The notes beneath the pieces were generated by a model. That model was not told the origin of the DNA. It did not search any database and saw only the letters and a program-made list of their open reading frames with translations. The translations under genes were made by a program, and so were the position numbers. From the NCBI RefSeq assembly GCF_009469605.1, contig NZ_SSXU01000022.1, positions 1 to 64,000 of the forward strand: 64,000 nucleotides of DNA, in the 5' to 3' direction. The DNA comes from Zoogloea sp. 1C4 (lineage in GTDB: Bacteria > Pseudomonadota > Gammaproteobacteria > Burkholderiales > Rhodocyclaceae). Shown one piece after another: positions 1 to 8,604 of this stretch (positions are counted from its first letter, which is position 1; every line of letters begins with the position of its first letter).

Positions 1-175
1 GGCGGCCACCCTGAGGGCTGACCGGCCGGGGCGCGATGCGATCCACCTCGGCCGCCAGCGCCGCGAAGTCGATGTACGACTCGATCTCGGCCAGCGGATC
101 ACCCAGGGTGTCGATCTTCTTGCGGTGAAGTTCGTCGGCGAACAGGTCGGTCTTGATGGCGCTGCGCGGTTTCAT
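1..175 (-). CDS. IS5-family transposase, N-terminal fragment (cut by window edge)
   Basis: The minus strand from an ATG at 175 reads MKPRSAIKTDLFADELHRKK and continues open to the window edge (58 codons). The opening MKPRS...DLF, followed by a helical segment containing LAEIESYIDFAALAAEVD and then a PQGGR motif, matches the N-terminal domain of IS5-group transposases; the DDE catalytic core would lie outside the window. The gene is partial only because the window ends, so whether the element is intact cannot be judged. It points away from the acyl-CoA ligase gene, so it flanks the Liv cluster rather than interrupting it. Confidence 0.75.
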   Translation of the reverse strand, partial: MKPRSAIKTDLFADELHRKKIDTLGDPLAEIESYIDFAALAAEVDRIAPRPVSPQGGR

Positions 176-230
176 CGGAGTCGGCTCGGGGCGGATTCAG
201 AACGATGTAATTTTATCAAGGGCGGGCGAG

Positions 231-251
231 TCGCGGTTTTTCGAGGTGCCC
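231..251 (-). repeat. Candidate terminal inverted repeat of the IS5-type element
   Basis: Read on the minus strand this stretch begins GGGCACCTCGAAAAACC. It lies 55 bp outside the transposase start codon, where the end of an IS5-family element is expected, and it has the G-rich start and A-run common in IS5-type termini. The partner repeat is outside the window, so the assignment rests on position and general resemblance only. Confidence 0.35.
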
Positions 252-447
252 GTAAGTGCGCCCGACGCGACTTTTCGCGCCATTTTGGCAGCCGTTTTCG
301 CGCGCGGCTTCAGTTTCCGTACCCCACTCACAATTCCGTACATTTGAAAAACAGTTGAGCAAACATGGTTTGCCAGACTGTCCTCACGTCACAAAACACA
401 CTATCCGCGGCCGTTTCCGGACCGCGGGCACGACGCGAGACAAGACC
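252..447. other. Intergenic region upstream of the acyl-CoA ligase
   Basis: About 200 bp between the probable IS end and the ribosome binding site of the acyl-CoA ligase. It is less GC-rich than the genes and contains a T-rich tract near 268-290. No convincing open frame or clear sigma-70 promoter was seen, although the promoter of the ligase-liv operon should lie here. Confidence 0.4.
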
Positions 448-461
448 GGAGGAGGATGGGG

Positions 462-2432
462 ATGGCAAACACCGGCGAGAGTTCGGCCGAGATGGGCAGC
501 CTGGATACTTTTCCGCGCCTGCTGATGCACCACGCCCGGCAGCGGCCCAATCGGCCGGCGATGCGCGAGAAGGAATACGGCATCTGGCAAACCTACACCT
601 GGGCCGAAGTGGCCGAGCGGGTGCGCGCCATTGCCAGCGGGCTGGCCGAGCTGGGCTTCAAGCGCGGCGACCGCCTGGCCGTGGTGGGCGACAACCGGCC
701 GCGGCTGTACTGGTCGGTGGCGGCCTGCCAGTGCCTGGGCGGCATCCCGGTGATGATGTACCAGGACGCCGTGGCTCAGGAAATGGCCTACGTGATGCAG
801 GATGCGGAGATCCGCTTCGCCTGCGTCGAGGACCAGGAGCAGGTGGACAAGATGCTCGAGATCAAGGAAGGCCTGCCCCTCCTCGAGCACGTCATCTACG
901 ACGACCCCCGCGGCCTGCGCCACTACAACCAGACCTTCCTGCACGGCCTGGATGAAGTGCTCGAGATGGGCCGCATCCACGACCGCAACCACCCGGACTT
1001 CCTCGGCCACGAGATCGACAAGGGCAGCCCCGACGACGTGTCGGTGATGCTCTACACCTCGGGCACCACCGGCAAGCCGAAGGGCGTGTGCCAGACCCAC
1101 GGCGCCTTCATCGCCGCGGCCCAGGGCGGCTGCCAGTTCGACAAGCTGTCGGACGAGGACGACATCCTCTCCTACCTGCCGATGGCGTGGGTGGGCGATC
1201 ACCTGTTCTCCTACGCCCAGGCGCTGGTGGCCGGTTTCACCATCAACTGCCCCGAATCGGGCGAGACGGTGATGAACGACCTGCGCGAGATCGGCCCCAC
1301 CTATTACTTCGCCCCGCCGCGGGTCTTCGAGAACCTGCTCACCCAGGTGATGATCCGCATGGAAGACGCCGGCGGCATCAAGCGCAAGCTCTTCCATCAC
1401 TTCATGGACGTGGCCCGCCGCTGCGGCGCGGACATCCTCGATGGCAAGCCGGTCTCCGGCGGCGACCGCCTGCAGTACTGGCTCGGCAACCTGCTGATCT
1501 ACGGCCCGCTCAAGAACGTGCTCGGCATGAGCCGCATCCGCGTGGCCTACACTGCCGGCGCGGCCATCGGGCCGGACCTGTTCCGCTTCTACCGCTCCAT
1601 CGGCATCAACCTCAAGCAGCTCTACGGCCAGACCGAAACCTGCGCCTACGTGTGCCTGCAGCCCGACGGCCAGATCAAGCTCGATTCCGTCGGCACCCCC
1701 GCACCGAATGTCGAAGTCAAGCTGGCCGACAACGGCGAGATCCTGGTGCGCGGCCCGATGCTGCTCAAGGCCTACTACAAGCGCCCGGACGCCACCGCCG
1801 AATCCATCAACGCCGAGGGCTACTTCATGACCGGCGACGCGGGCTTCTTCGACGCCGACGGCCACCTGAAGATCATCGATCGCGCCAAGGACGTGGGCAA
1901 GCTCACCAGCGGCGGCATGTTTGCGCCCAACTACATCGAGAACAAGCTCAAGTTCTTCCAGCACATCAAGGAAGTCGTGTGCTTTGGCAACGGCCGTGAT
2001 TTCGTCACCGCGTTTGTGAACATCGACCTGGAAGCCGTGGGCAACTGGGCCGAGCGCAAGGGCATGGCCTACTCGGGCTACACCGATCTCGCCTGCCAGC
2101 CGCAGGTGTACGACCTGATCCGCGAGTGCGTCGAGCAGGTCAATGCCGATCTGGCCTCCGACCCGAAGATGTGCGATTCGCAGATCAAGCGCTTCCTCGT
2201 GCTCCACAAGGAGCTCGACGCCGACGACGGCGAGCTGACCCGCACCCGCAAGGTCCGCCGCAATTTCGTGGCCGAGAAGTACGAAGTGCTCATCGACGCC
2301 CTGTATGCCGGCAAGAAGAGCCAGTTCATCGAAACCCAGGTGACCTACGAGGACGGCCGCACCAACAAGGTGTCTGCCGACCTGCGTATCGAGGACGCCA
2401 AGATCTTTCCGCCCGCGCGGAAAGCGGCCTGA
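462..2432 (+). CDS. AMP-dependent acyl-CoA synthetase (long-chain fatty-acid-CoA ligase type)
   Basis: Activates a carboxylic acid to its CoA thioester through an acyl-adenylate. The 656-residue protein has the ANL-superfamily motifs in order: the P-loop YTSGTTGKPKG near residues 197-207, the YGQTE motif near 387, the hinge-side GYFMTGDAG near 453 and DRAKD near 473. Length and the long C-terminal part fit FadD/FAA-type enzymes. An ATG at 456 abuts the GGAGGAGG ribosome binding site (448-455), whereas the ATG at 462 is 6 nt from it, so 462 is preferred. It is followed 12 nt later by livG and heads the transporter cluster, so it probably activates the imported acid. The substrate cannot be read from sequence; a fatty or aromatic/alicyclic acid is likely. 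Confidence 0.85.
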   Translation: MANTGESSAEMGSLDTFPRLLMHHARQRPNRPAMREKEYGIWQTYTWAEVAERVRAIASGLAELGFKRGDRLAVVGDNRPRLYWSVAACQCLGGIPVMMYQDAVAQEMAYVMQDAEIRFACVEDQEQVDKMLEIKEGLPLLEHVIYDDPRGLRHYNQTFLHGLDEVLEMGRIHDRNHPDFLGHEIDKGSPDDVSVMLYTSGTTGKPKGVCQTHGAFIAAAQGGCQFDKLSDEDDILSYLPMAWVGDHLFSYAQALVAGFTINCPESGETVMNDLREIGPTYYFAPPRVFENLLTQVMIRMEDAGGIKRKLFHHFMDVARRCGADILDGKPVSGGDRLQYWLGNLLIYGPLKNVLGMSRIRVAYTAGAAIGPDLFRFYRSIGINLKQLYGQTETCAYVCLQPDGQIKLDSVGTPAPNVEVKLADNGEILVRGPMLLKAYYKRPDATAESINAEGYFMTGDAGFFDADGHLKIIDRAKDVGKLTSGGMFAPNYIENKLKFFQHIKEVVCFGNGRDFVTAFVNIDLEAVGNWAERKGMAYSGYTDLACQPQVYDLIRECVEQVNADLASDPKMCDSQIKRFLVLHKELDADDGELTRTRKVRRNFVAEKYEVLIDALYAGKKSQFIETQVTYEDGRTNKVSADLRIEDAKIFPPARKAA

Positions 2433-2444
2433 CGGAGAGCGACC

Positions 2445-3227
2445 ATGGCCAGACAGATTGGCGACGTGATCGTCGACCTCCAGAACATCTCCCTGCGCTT
2501 CGGCGGCGTGAAGGCGCTCACCGACATCAGCTTCAACGTGAAGCAGCACGAGATCCGCTCCATCATCGGCCCCAACGGCGCCGGCAAGAGCTCGATGCTC
2601 AACGTGATCAACGGTGTGTATCACCCCCAGGAAGGGCAGATCTTCTTCAAGGGTGCGCTGCGCAAGAAGATGGAGCCCCACGAGGCCGCCGAGCAGGGCA
2701 TCGCCCGCACCTTCCAGAACATCGCGCTGTTCAAGGGCATGACCGTGCTCGACAACATCATGACCGGGCGCAACCTCAAGATGAAGTGCAACTTCCTGCA
2801 GCACGCCCTCTACTGGGGCGCCGCGCAGAAGGAAGAGATCGCGCACCGCATCAAGGTGGAAGAGGTGATCGAGTTCCTCGAGATCCAGGGCATCCGCAAG
2901 ACCCCGGTGGGCCGCCTGCCCTACGGCCTGCAGAAGCGCGTCGAGCTGGCCCGGGCGCTCGCCGCCGAGCCGGACATCCTGCTCCTCGACGAACCGATGG
3001 CCGGCATGAACGTGGAAGAGAAGCAGGACATGTGCCGCTTCATCCTCGACGTGAATGACCACTACGGCACCACCATCGTCCTCATCGAGCACGACATGGG
3101 CGTGGTGATGGACATCTCCGACCGCGTCGTGGTGCTCGACTACGGCAAGAAGATCGGCGATGGCGCACCGGACGAAGTGAAGAACAACCCTGAAGTGATC
3201 AAGGCTTACCTGGGCACGTCCCATTAG
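2445..3227 (+). CDS. livG: Branched-chain amino-acid-type ABC transporter, ATP-binding subunit LivG
   Basis: Cytoplasmic ATPase of a HAAT-family importer, 260 residues. Walker A GPNGAGKSS is at about 43-51, followed by a Q-loop in ARTFQNIALF, a LivG-type signature LPYGLQKRVELARAL near 158-172 in place of LSGGQ, Walker B ILLLDEP near 179-185 and the switch histidine in LIEHDMGVV. It lies 12 nt downstream of the acyl-CoA ligase, so they are probably co-transcribed. Such transporters also import urea, amides, aromatic acids and other carboxylates; the ligase neighbours argue for an acid rather than an amino acid. Confidence 0.9.
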   Translation: MARQIGDVIVDLQNISLRFGGVKALTDISFNVKQHEIRSIIGPNGAGKSSMLNVINGVYHPQEGQIFFKGALRKKMEPHEAAEQGIARTFQNIALFKGMTVLDNIMTGRNLKMKCNFLQHALYWGAAQKEEIAHRIKVEEVIEFLEIQGIRKTPVGRLPYGLQKRVELARALAAEPDILLLDEPMAGMNVEEKQDMCRFILDVNDHYGTTIVLIEHDMGVVMDISDRVVVLDYGKKIGDGAPDEVKNNPEVIKAYLGTSH

Positions 3228-3233
3228 CCGGGG

Positions 3234-3359
3234 ATGTCGGGTTACGCCCTGCGGGCTAACCCGACCTACGCAAGGAGCGATGCCGACGTAGGTCGGGTTA
3301 GCGCAGCGTAACCCGACATCTGAAGCACCGCAGGTCGGGGTGGCGCAGTAACCCGACAC
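3234..3359. repeat. Cluster of three REP-like palindromes
   Basis: Three consecutive imperfect palindromes lie between livG and livH (3234-3270, 3287-3319 and a decayed copy at 3331-3359). Each has the outer stem GTAGGTCGG paired with CCGACAT. The inner part is either GTTAGCGCAGCGTAAC or a variant with CCCTGCGGG in the loop. The first copy is inverted relative to the second, giving a BIME-like pair. The same family recurs at 7304-7385 and in 8273-8855. They can form strong hairpins in the mRNA between operon genes. Confidence 0.85.
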
Positions 3360-3421
3360 CGAACGACAGAAGAAGCGGCAGCGGGCAATCCGGCCCGACC
3401 CGCCGCAGAGGAGAGAGGCAG

Positions 3422-4348
3422 ATGCAATTTTTCATCGAAGTACTGATCGGCGGCCTGCTGTCGGGCGTCATGTACGCCCTGGTGGCCCTCGGTTTCGTGC
3501 TGATCTACAAGGCCTCGGGGGTGTTCAACTTCGCCCAGGGGGCGATGGTGTTCTTCGCCGCGCTCACCTTCGTCGGCTTTCAGGAGGTGCTGCCGGGCTG
3601 GCTGGGGCTGGAGGCGGACAGCAGCGCGGTGTTCTGGCTGGCTTTCCTGCTCGCCTTCATCGCGATGATCGTGCTCGGGTCGCTCACCGAGCGCATCGTG
3701 CTGCGACCGCTGGTCAACCAGCCGCACATCACGCTCTTCATGGCCACCATCGGCCTCACCTACGTGATCGAGGGCCTGGCCCAGATGACCTGGGGCGCCA
3801 CCGTGCGCGGGCTGGATCTGGGCATCGTCGATGAGCCCATCGCCTGGCTGATGGACAACTACGAGATCGGCGTCTCCAAGTTCGACCTCTTCGCCGCGGG
3901 CGTGGCGGCCTCACTGGTGGCCCTGCTGGCGATCCTCTTCCAATACACCAAGGTGGGCCGGGCCCTGCGGGCGGTGGCCGACGACCACCAGGCCGCGCTG
4001 TCCATCGGCATCCCGCTGCAGACCATCTGGCGCGTGGTGTGGGCGGTGGCGGGCTTCGTGGCGCTGGTGGCGGGGATGATCTGGGGCGCCCGCAACGGCG
4101 TGCAGTTCGCCCTCACCTTCACGGCCCTCAAGGCGCTGCCGGTGCTCATCCTCGGCGGCTTCACCTCGGTGCCCGGCGCCATCGTCGGCGGCCTCATCAT
4201 CGGCGCCTCCGAAAAGCTGGCCGAGGTGTACGTGGGCCCGTTCGTGGGAGGCGGCATCGAAGGCTGGTTCCCCTACATGCTGGCCCTGGCCTTCCTGCTC
4301 GTGCGCCCCGAAGGGCTGTTCGGCGAGAAGCACATCGACCGCGTGTGA
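3422..4348 (+). CDS. livH: Branched-chain amino-acid-type ABC transporter permease LivH
   Basis: Inner-membrane permease of the HAAT importer, 308 residues and strongly hydrophobic with about eight membrane segments. The N-terminal GGLLSGVMYALVALGFVLI followed by VFNFAQGAM is diagnostic of the LivH family, and the cytoplasmic coupling loop near VGRALRAVADDHQAA contains the EAA-like stretch. The start is preceded by AGAGGAGAG at good spacing. It is separated from livG by REP-like palindromes, and from livM by an unusual repeat-bearing ORF. Confidence 0.9.
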   Translation: MQFFIEVLIGGLLSGVMYALVALGFVLIYKASGVFNFAQGAMVFFAALTFVGFQEVLPGWLGLEADSSAVFWLAFLLAFIAMIVLGSLTERIVLRPLVNQPHITLFMATIGLTYVIEGLAQMTWGATVRGLDLGIVDEPIAWLMDNYEIGVSKFDLFAAGVAASLVALLAILFQYTKVGRALRAVADDHQAALSIGIPLQTIWRVVWAVAGFVALVAGMIWGARNGVQFALTFTALKALPVLILGGFTSVPGAIVGGLIIGASEKLAEVYVGPFVGGGIEGWFPYMLALAFLLVRPEGLFGEKHIDRV

Positions 4349-4362
4349 CCGGGAGCAAGGCG

Positions 4363-4809
4363 ATGAACCGAATCCATGCCTCTGGCGCCGCGCCGATGAA
4401 GGGTCTGGCCGCCGCGAAGCCTTCTTCCGCGATCAGACAGTCGATGCTGGTGGGCGAAAGGTCGATGTTGAAGGGTGAACTGCTTATGTTCGAGGGCGAA
4501 ATGTTGATGTTCGACCGTCAACATAAAGGTTTGGAGCGTCAACTCCTTATGTTCGAGGCTGCAACCTTTCTTCGCAGCAACGAAACCTTTCTTCGCAGCG
4601 ACGAAACCTTTCTTCGCAGCGCTGCAACCTTTCTTCGCAGCGACGAAGTGTTTCTTCGCAGCACCGAAACAAAGGGTTTGGGCGTGCAACAGCGTCCTCG
4701 CCAGCCTGCGCGCTTCCTGCGCATCGATGCATCCCAGCCCGCGCGCCCCGCAGAGGCCATCGCCGAACACCATAACAAGACTGTCAGCCCGCTGCGGACC
4801 GCTGCCTGA
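4363..4809 (+). CDS. Hypothetical heptad-repeat protein between livH and livM
   Basis: A 148-codon open frame fills the gap between livH and livM. Its ATG follows GGGAGCAAGG with reasonable spacing, and its stop lies just before the livM ribosome binding site. Residues 27-103 are eleven consecutive seven-residue units, first of the type LMFEGEM and then FLRSNET/FLRSDET, encoded by a 21-bp tandem repeat. The repeat is clearly AT-richer than the flanking liv genes. The opposite strand is also open through the repeat and encodes AAKK-containing heptads, so coding on either strand is not certain. Translation on the plus strand is favoured by the start site and operon position. I do not recognise a function; it may be a selfish repeat that happens to stay open. 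Confidence 0.35.
   Translation: MNRIHASGAAPMKGLAAAKPSSAIRQSMLVGERSMLKGELLMFEGEMLMFDRQHKGLERQLLMFEAATFLRSNETFLRSDETFLRSAATFLRSDEVFLRSTETKGLGVQQRPRQPARFLRIDASQPARPAEAIAEHHNKTVSPLRTAA
4441..4671. repeat. 21-bp imperfect tandem repeat, eleven units
   Basis: Eleven contiguous 21-bp units with no gaps. The first six are diverged (for example cttatgttcgagggcgaaatg-type units, one ending in gtcaac), and the last five are near-identical and begin tttcttcgcagc. The period is a multiple of three, so all units stay in frame. Base composition is lower in GC than the surrounding genes, suggesting a separate origin. Confidence 0.9.
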
Positions 4810-4829
4810 GCGGAGAAGGAGACCCACCC

Positions 4830-5897
4830 ATGCTTTACCGTGAAGCCGGCCAGTTCAAGGCCAGTTATGCCGAAGATGCCCGGATCTTCCCGATCCGCCA
4901 GGACCGCATCGGGTTCTGGGTGCTGATGCTGGTGTTCGGCGTGGCGGTGCCGCTGCTCGCCGACCAGTACTGGCTCAAGGCCATCCTGATCCCGGTGCTG
5001 ATCTTCTCCCTCGCCGCCCTCGGGCTGAACATCCTCACCGGCTACGCGGGGCAGCTGTCCCTCGGGTCGGCGGCCTTCATGGCCGTGGGGGCCTTCGCGG
5101 CCTACAACTTCATCCTGCGCATCGACGGCATGCCCTTTCTGGTGGCGCTGGTGCTCTCCGGGGCCACGGCGGCGCTGGTGGGCATCCTGTTCGGGCTGCC
5201 AAGCTTGCGCATCAAGGGCTTCTACCTGGCGGTGGCCACCCTCGCGGCGCAGTTCTTCATCGTGTGGGCGCTGGTGAAGTTTCCGTGGTTCTCCAACAAC
5301 TCGTCGTCGGGCGTCGTCACCGCCCAGGACGTGACCATCCTCGGCTACACCTTCGCCAGCCCCGAGGCCAAGTACATCCTCACCTTCCTGATCGTGGTGG
5401 TGATGGCGCTGCTGGCCAAGAACATGGTCCGCTCCTCCACCGGCCGGGCCTGGATGGCGGTGCGCGATATGGACGTGGCGGCCCAGGTGATCGGCTTCCG
5501 CCTGATGCGTACCAAGCTGCTGGCCTTCGCGGTGAGCTCCTTCTACTGCGGCGTGGCCGGCGCGCTCTACGCCTACACCTACATCGGCACCGTGGAGCCC
5601 GAAGCCTTCAACCTCGACCTGTCGTTCAAGATCCTCTTCATGATCATCATCGGCGGGGTCGGCTCGATCATGGGCTCCTTCCTCGGGGCGGCCTTCATCG
5701 TGCTGCTGCCGATCTTCCTGGACAACTTCGTGCCGATGATCTTCGGCCAATCCCTGGGGGCGGGCTTCGTGTCCAACTTCCAGCTGATCGTGTTCGGCGG
5801 GCTGATCATCTTCTTCCTGATCGTCGAGCCCCACGGCCTCGCCCGTCTGTGGCAGATCGCGAAGGAGAAGCTCCGCCTGTGGCCCTTCCCCCACTAA
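4830..5897 (+). CDS. livM: Branched-chain amino-acid-type ABC transporter permease LivM
   Basis: Second inner-membrane permease of the HAAT importer, 355 residues. The sequence has LAALGLNILTGYAGQLSLG near residues 62-85, the LivM hallmark, and a later stretch GRAWMAVRDMDVAAQVIGF that corresponds to the coupling helix. It is preceded by an AGAAGGAGA ribosome binding site, and pairs with livH to form the translocation pore. The C-terminus ends in a short charged tail after RLWQIAKEKLRL. Confidence 0.9.
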   Translation: MLYREAGQFKASYAEDARIFPIRQDRIGFWVLMLVFGVAVPLLADQYWLKAILIPVLIFSLAALGLNILTGYAGQLSLGSAAFMAVGAFAAYNFILRIDGMPFLVALVLSGATAALVGILFGLPSLRIKGFYLAVATLAAQFFIVWALVKFPWFSNNSSSGVVTAQDVTILGYTFASPEAKYILTFLIVVVMALLAKNMVRSSTGRAWMAVRDMDVAAQVIGFRLMRTKLLAFAVSSFYCGVAGALYAYTYIGTVEPEAFNLDLSFKILFMIIIGGVGSIMGSFLGAAFIVLLPIFLDNFVPMIFGQSLGAGFVSNFQLIVFGGLIIFFLIVEPHGLARLWQIAKEKLRLWPFPH

Positions 5898-5965
5898 GCG
5901 CCTTCTTCACGAACGTACGTAACCCTGTTTCGTCGTAGCACCCACACCAATAAAGGAGACACACC

Positions 5966-7288
5966 ATGAAACTCAAGCACACCGTTCTGCTGGGTGCTGC
6001 CATCGCCGGCCTCTTGGGCAGTGCCGTGGCGAGCGCCGACGAACAGTTCATCGGCCTGCCCAGCTATCGCGTCGGCCCCTATGCGGCCGGCGGCGCCGGG
6101 ATCTTCGGTGGCTGGATCGACTACATGCAGCTCATCAACGAGCGGGACGGTGGCGTCAATGGCGTCAAGCTCACCTGGGAAGAGTGTGAGACCGAATACA
6201 ACAACGCCCGCGGCGTCGAGTGCTACGAGCGTCTGAAGAAGAAAGGCTCCACCGGCAACTCGGTGTTCCAGCCGGTTTCCACCGGCATCACCTACTCGGT
6301 GCTCGAGAAGGTCGCCCAGGACAAGATCCCGATGGTCACCATCGGCTACGGCCGCACCGATGCCGCCGATGGCCGCGTGTTCCCGTGGGTCTTCCCGATG
6401 ATCACCACCTACTGGTCCCAGGCTTCCGCCATCGTGAACTTCATCGGTTCCAAGGAAGGCGGCATGGACAAGCTGAAGGGCAAGAAGATCGGCCTGCTCT
6501 ACCACGACTCCGCCTACGGCAAGGAATCCCACGCGATCATGGACAAGCTGGCCGCCAAGCACGGCTTTGAAGTCCTGAAGATCGCGGTGGCCCACCCGGG
6601 CAACGAGCAGCAGTCCCAGTGGCTGCAGATCCGCCAGGCCAAGCCCGACTACGTGATCCTGTGGGGCTGGGGCGTGATGAACCCGACGGCGATCAAGGCG
6701 GCGGCCAAGACCGGCTTCCCCCGCGAGAAGCTGATCGGCGTGTGGTGGTCCGGCGCCGAGGAAGACACCATCCCCGCCGGCCCCGCCGCCAAGGGCTTCA
6801 TCGCTGCTGGCTTCAACGTGCCGGGCGCCAACTACCCGGTCGTCGCCGACATCAAGAAGCACGTGTACGGCAAGGACAAGGGCAACATGGAAGACAAGAC
6901 CCGCATCGGCTCGGTGTATTACAACCGCGGCGTGGTGCACGGGATCATCACCGTCGAGGCGATCCGCAAGGCCCAGGAGAAGTTCGGCAAGGGCAAGGCG
7001 ATGACCGGCGAGCAGATGCGCTGGGGCTTCGAGAACCTCAACCTGGATGACGCCCGCCTGAAGGCTCTGGGCGCCACCGGCTTCATGCCGCCGCTCAAGC
7101 TGTCGTGTGCCGATCACGAAGGCCCGGGCAAGGTGAAGTTCCAGCAATGGGACGGCAACCAGTGGAAGGTCATCACCGACTGGATCGACTCCGACCGTCC
7201 GCTGGTGCGCGGCATGATCGAAGAATCCGCCGCCGCCTACGCCAAGGAAAAAGGCATCAAGCCGCGCGACTGCTCGAAGGAAGGCTGA
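5966..7288 (+). CDS. Periplasmic substrate-binding protein of the Liv-type ABC transporter
   Basis: Type I periplasmic binding protein of 440 residues that captures the substrate for the LivHMGF importer. A Sec signal peptide (MKLKHTVLLGAAIAGLLGS, probable cleavage after ASA at residue 24) precedes a mature part with SYRVGPYAAGGAGIFGGWIDY and the hinge-region text VILWGWGVMNPTAIKAA. The start is preceded by a strong AAAGGAG. This longer type of HAAT binding protein is commonly found next to acyl-CoA ligases, which fits an organic-acid substrate. The ligand itself cannot be named. Confidence 0.85.
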   Translation: MKLKHTVLLGAAIAGLLGSAVASADEQFIGLPSYRVGPYAAGGAGIFGGWIDYMQLINERDGGVNGVKLTWEECETEYNNARGVECYERLKKKGSTGNSVFQPVSTGITYSVLEKVAQDKIPMVTIGYGRTDAADGRVFPWVFPMITTYWSQASAIVNFIGSKEGGMDKLKGKKIGLLYHDSAYGKESHAIMDKLAAKHGFEVLKIAVAHPGNEQQSQWLQIRQAKPDYVILWGWGVMNPTAIKAAAKTGFPREKLIGVWWSGAEEDTIPAGPAAKGFIAAGFNVPGANYPVVADIKKHVYGKDKGNMEDKTRIGSVYYNRGVVHGIITVEAIRKAQEKFGKGKAMTGEQMRWGFENLNLDDARLKALGATGFMPPLKLSCADHEGPGKVKFQQWDGNQWKVITDWIDSDRPLVRGMIEESAAAYAKEKGIKPRDCSKEG

Positions 7289-7303
7289 TCGGGGGCCGGT
7301 TTC

Positions 7304-7385
7304 GTCGGGTTACGCCCTGCGGGCTAACCCGACCTACCGAATCCCCGCAGTTGCGTAGGTCGGGTTAGCGCAGCGTAACCCGACA
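7304..7385. repeat. REP-like palindrome pair (inverted copies)
   Basis: Two palindromes in opposite orientation, 7304-7337 and 7354-7385, share the outer stem GTAGGTCGG/CCGACAT with the cluster after livG. The first has the CCCTGCGGG-type inner segment and the second the GCGCAGCG-type segment, the same order and orientation as the first two copies at 3234-3319. This suggests that the pair spreads as a unit. Confidence 0.85.
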
Positions 7386-7448
7386 TTCCAAGAACAAGAA
7401 CGACCGAGGGTGGCCCGCGCCGCCCCGCACCGGAGGATGGCCGACGCC

Positions 7449-8249
7449 ATGTCTTACCTCAGCATCAACAACATCGAGGTCATCTACGACCACGTGATCC
7501 TCGTGCTCAAGGGCGTCTCGCTGCAGGTGCCTCAGGGCAAGATCGTCGCCCTGCTGGGTGCCAACGGCGCTGGCAAGAGCACCACGCTCAAGTCGATCTC
7601 CAACCTGCTGCGGGCCGAGCGGGGCGATGTGACCAAGGGCAGCGTCGAGTTCAAGGGCCAGCGCATCGACCAGCTCACGCCGGCCGACCTGGTGAAGAAG
7701 GGCGTGATCCAGGTGATGGAAGGCCGCCACTGCTTTGGCCACCTCTCCATCGAGGAGAACCTCCTCACCGGTGCCTACACCCGCAGCCAGTCCCGCGCGG
7801 AGCTGAAGGAGAGCCTGGAGAAGGTGTACGCCTACTTCCCGCGCCTCAAGACCCGCCGCACCTCGCAAGCCGGTTACACCTCGGGCGGCGAGCAGCAGAT
7901 GTGCGCCATCGGCCGCGCCCTGATGGCCAAGCCCGAGATGATCCTGCTCGACGAACCCTCCATGGGCCTCGCCCCGCAGATCGTCGAGGAGATCTTCGAG
8001 ATCGTGAAGGACCTCAACAGCAAGGAGAACGTGAGCTTCCTGCTGGCCGAACAGAACACCATGGTCGCCCTGCGCTACGCCGACTTCGGCTACATCCTGG
8101 AGAACGGCCGGGTGGTGATGGAAGGCGACGCCGCCGACCTGCGGACGAACGAAGACGTGAAGGAGTTCTACCTGGGGCTTTCGTCGGAAGGGCGGAAGAG
8201 TTTCCGGGAAGTGAAGCACTACCGGCGCCGGAAGCGCTGGTTGTCGTAA
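7449..8249 (+). CDS. livF: Branched-chain amino-acid-type ABC transporter, ATP-binding subunit LivF
   Basis: Second ATPase of the importer, 266 residues from the ATG at 7449. Walker A GANGAGKST is near 37-45, the ABC signature TSGGEQQM near 142-149, and Walker B MILLDEPS near 165-172. The start at 7449 gives the family's usual beginning (SYLSINNIEVIYD); ATG 7437 and GTG 7410 are in frame but would add an atypical leader, and 7437 directly abuts the GGAGG. The C-terminus has a basic tail (YRRRKRW). It closes the transporter set, with REP palindromes on both sides. Confidence 0.9.
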   Translation: MSYLSINNIEVIYDHVILVLKGVSLQVPQGKIVALLGANGAGKSTTLKSISNLLRAERGDVTKGSVEFKGQRIDQLTPADLVKKGVIQVMEGRHCFGHLSIEENLLTGAYTRSQSRAELKESLEKVYAYFPRLKTRRTSQAGYTSGGEQQMCAIGRALMAKPEMILLDEPSMGLAPQIVEEIFEIVKDLNSKENVSFLLAEQNTMVALRYADFGYILENGRVVMEGDAADLRTNEDVKEFYLGLSSEGRKSFREVKHYRRRKRWLS

Positions 8250-8272
8250 GGAGGGCTGCAGGGCGCTTCCCT

Positions 8273-8296
8273 GTAGGTCGGACTTCAGTCCGACAT
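8273..8296. repeat. REP-like palindrome, short-loop type
   Basis: The short palindrome tgtaggtcggacttcagtcc, continuing cgac, shares the outer stem GTAGGTCGG/CCGACAT with the longer REP copies but has ACTTCAGT as its apical part. It sits about 25 bp after the livF stop and could act as an mRNA 3' hairpin. Confidence 0.8.
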
Positions 8297-8359
8297 CGCG
8301 GGTTGATGCGGTGGTGGCTTCGGTTGGCAGGGATTGGCCGGGGAGTTCGTTCCGGCGGG

Positions 8360-8600
8360 CGACCTACTTTTTTGCTTCGCCAAAGAAGTAGGCAAGAAAG
8401 GCGACCCGGCTTCGGCGGTCATTCGCTTTGCGAATGACTCCCCTGCGCTGCTCCCGTCAGGCGGCCGGCGCAGAACTCGCCCTGCGGGCTCAGACAGCTG
8501 CGCCGGAAAGCCCCGCCCGCCGGTGCGCTGCTCGGCGCCTCAGACGGGCTCCGGGGAACCACCGAGCCTTGGCTGGATGGAGTGCGGAGTTGACGCGGTT
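8360..8600. other. Intergenic stretch with probable dispersed repeat, no gene seen
   Basis: No open frame here looks like a protein. The segment begins with cctacttttttgcttcgcc, followed by an inverted copy (agaagtagg). It then runs through GC-rich text of a kind that recurs in intergenic regions of many proteobacteria. I read it as a decayed dispersed repeat within the 720-bp gap between livF and the PaaK-like gene, based on appearance only. Confidence 0.4.
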
Positions 8601-8604
8601 TTGG

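Noticed and set aside
384..3359. 991-codon open frame on the minus strand opposite the acyl-CoA ligase and livG
   Set aside because: It covers clear plus-strand genes with conserved motifs, has a His/Val/Leu/Asp-rich composition typical of antisense GC-rich frames and no recognisable domain.
4273..4827. Minus-strand frame through the heptad repeat (AAKK heptads)
   Set aside because: Its start lies in the livM ribosome binding site and its end runs into livH. The plus frame has the better start and operon placement. Mentioned in the repeat finding because it stays open.
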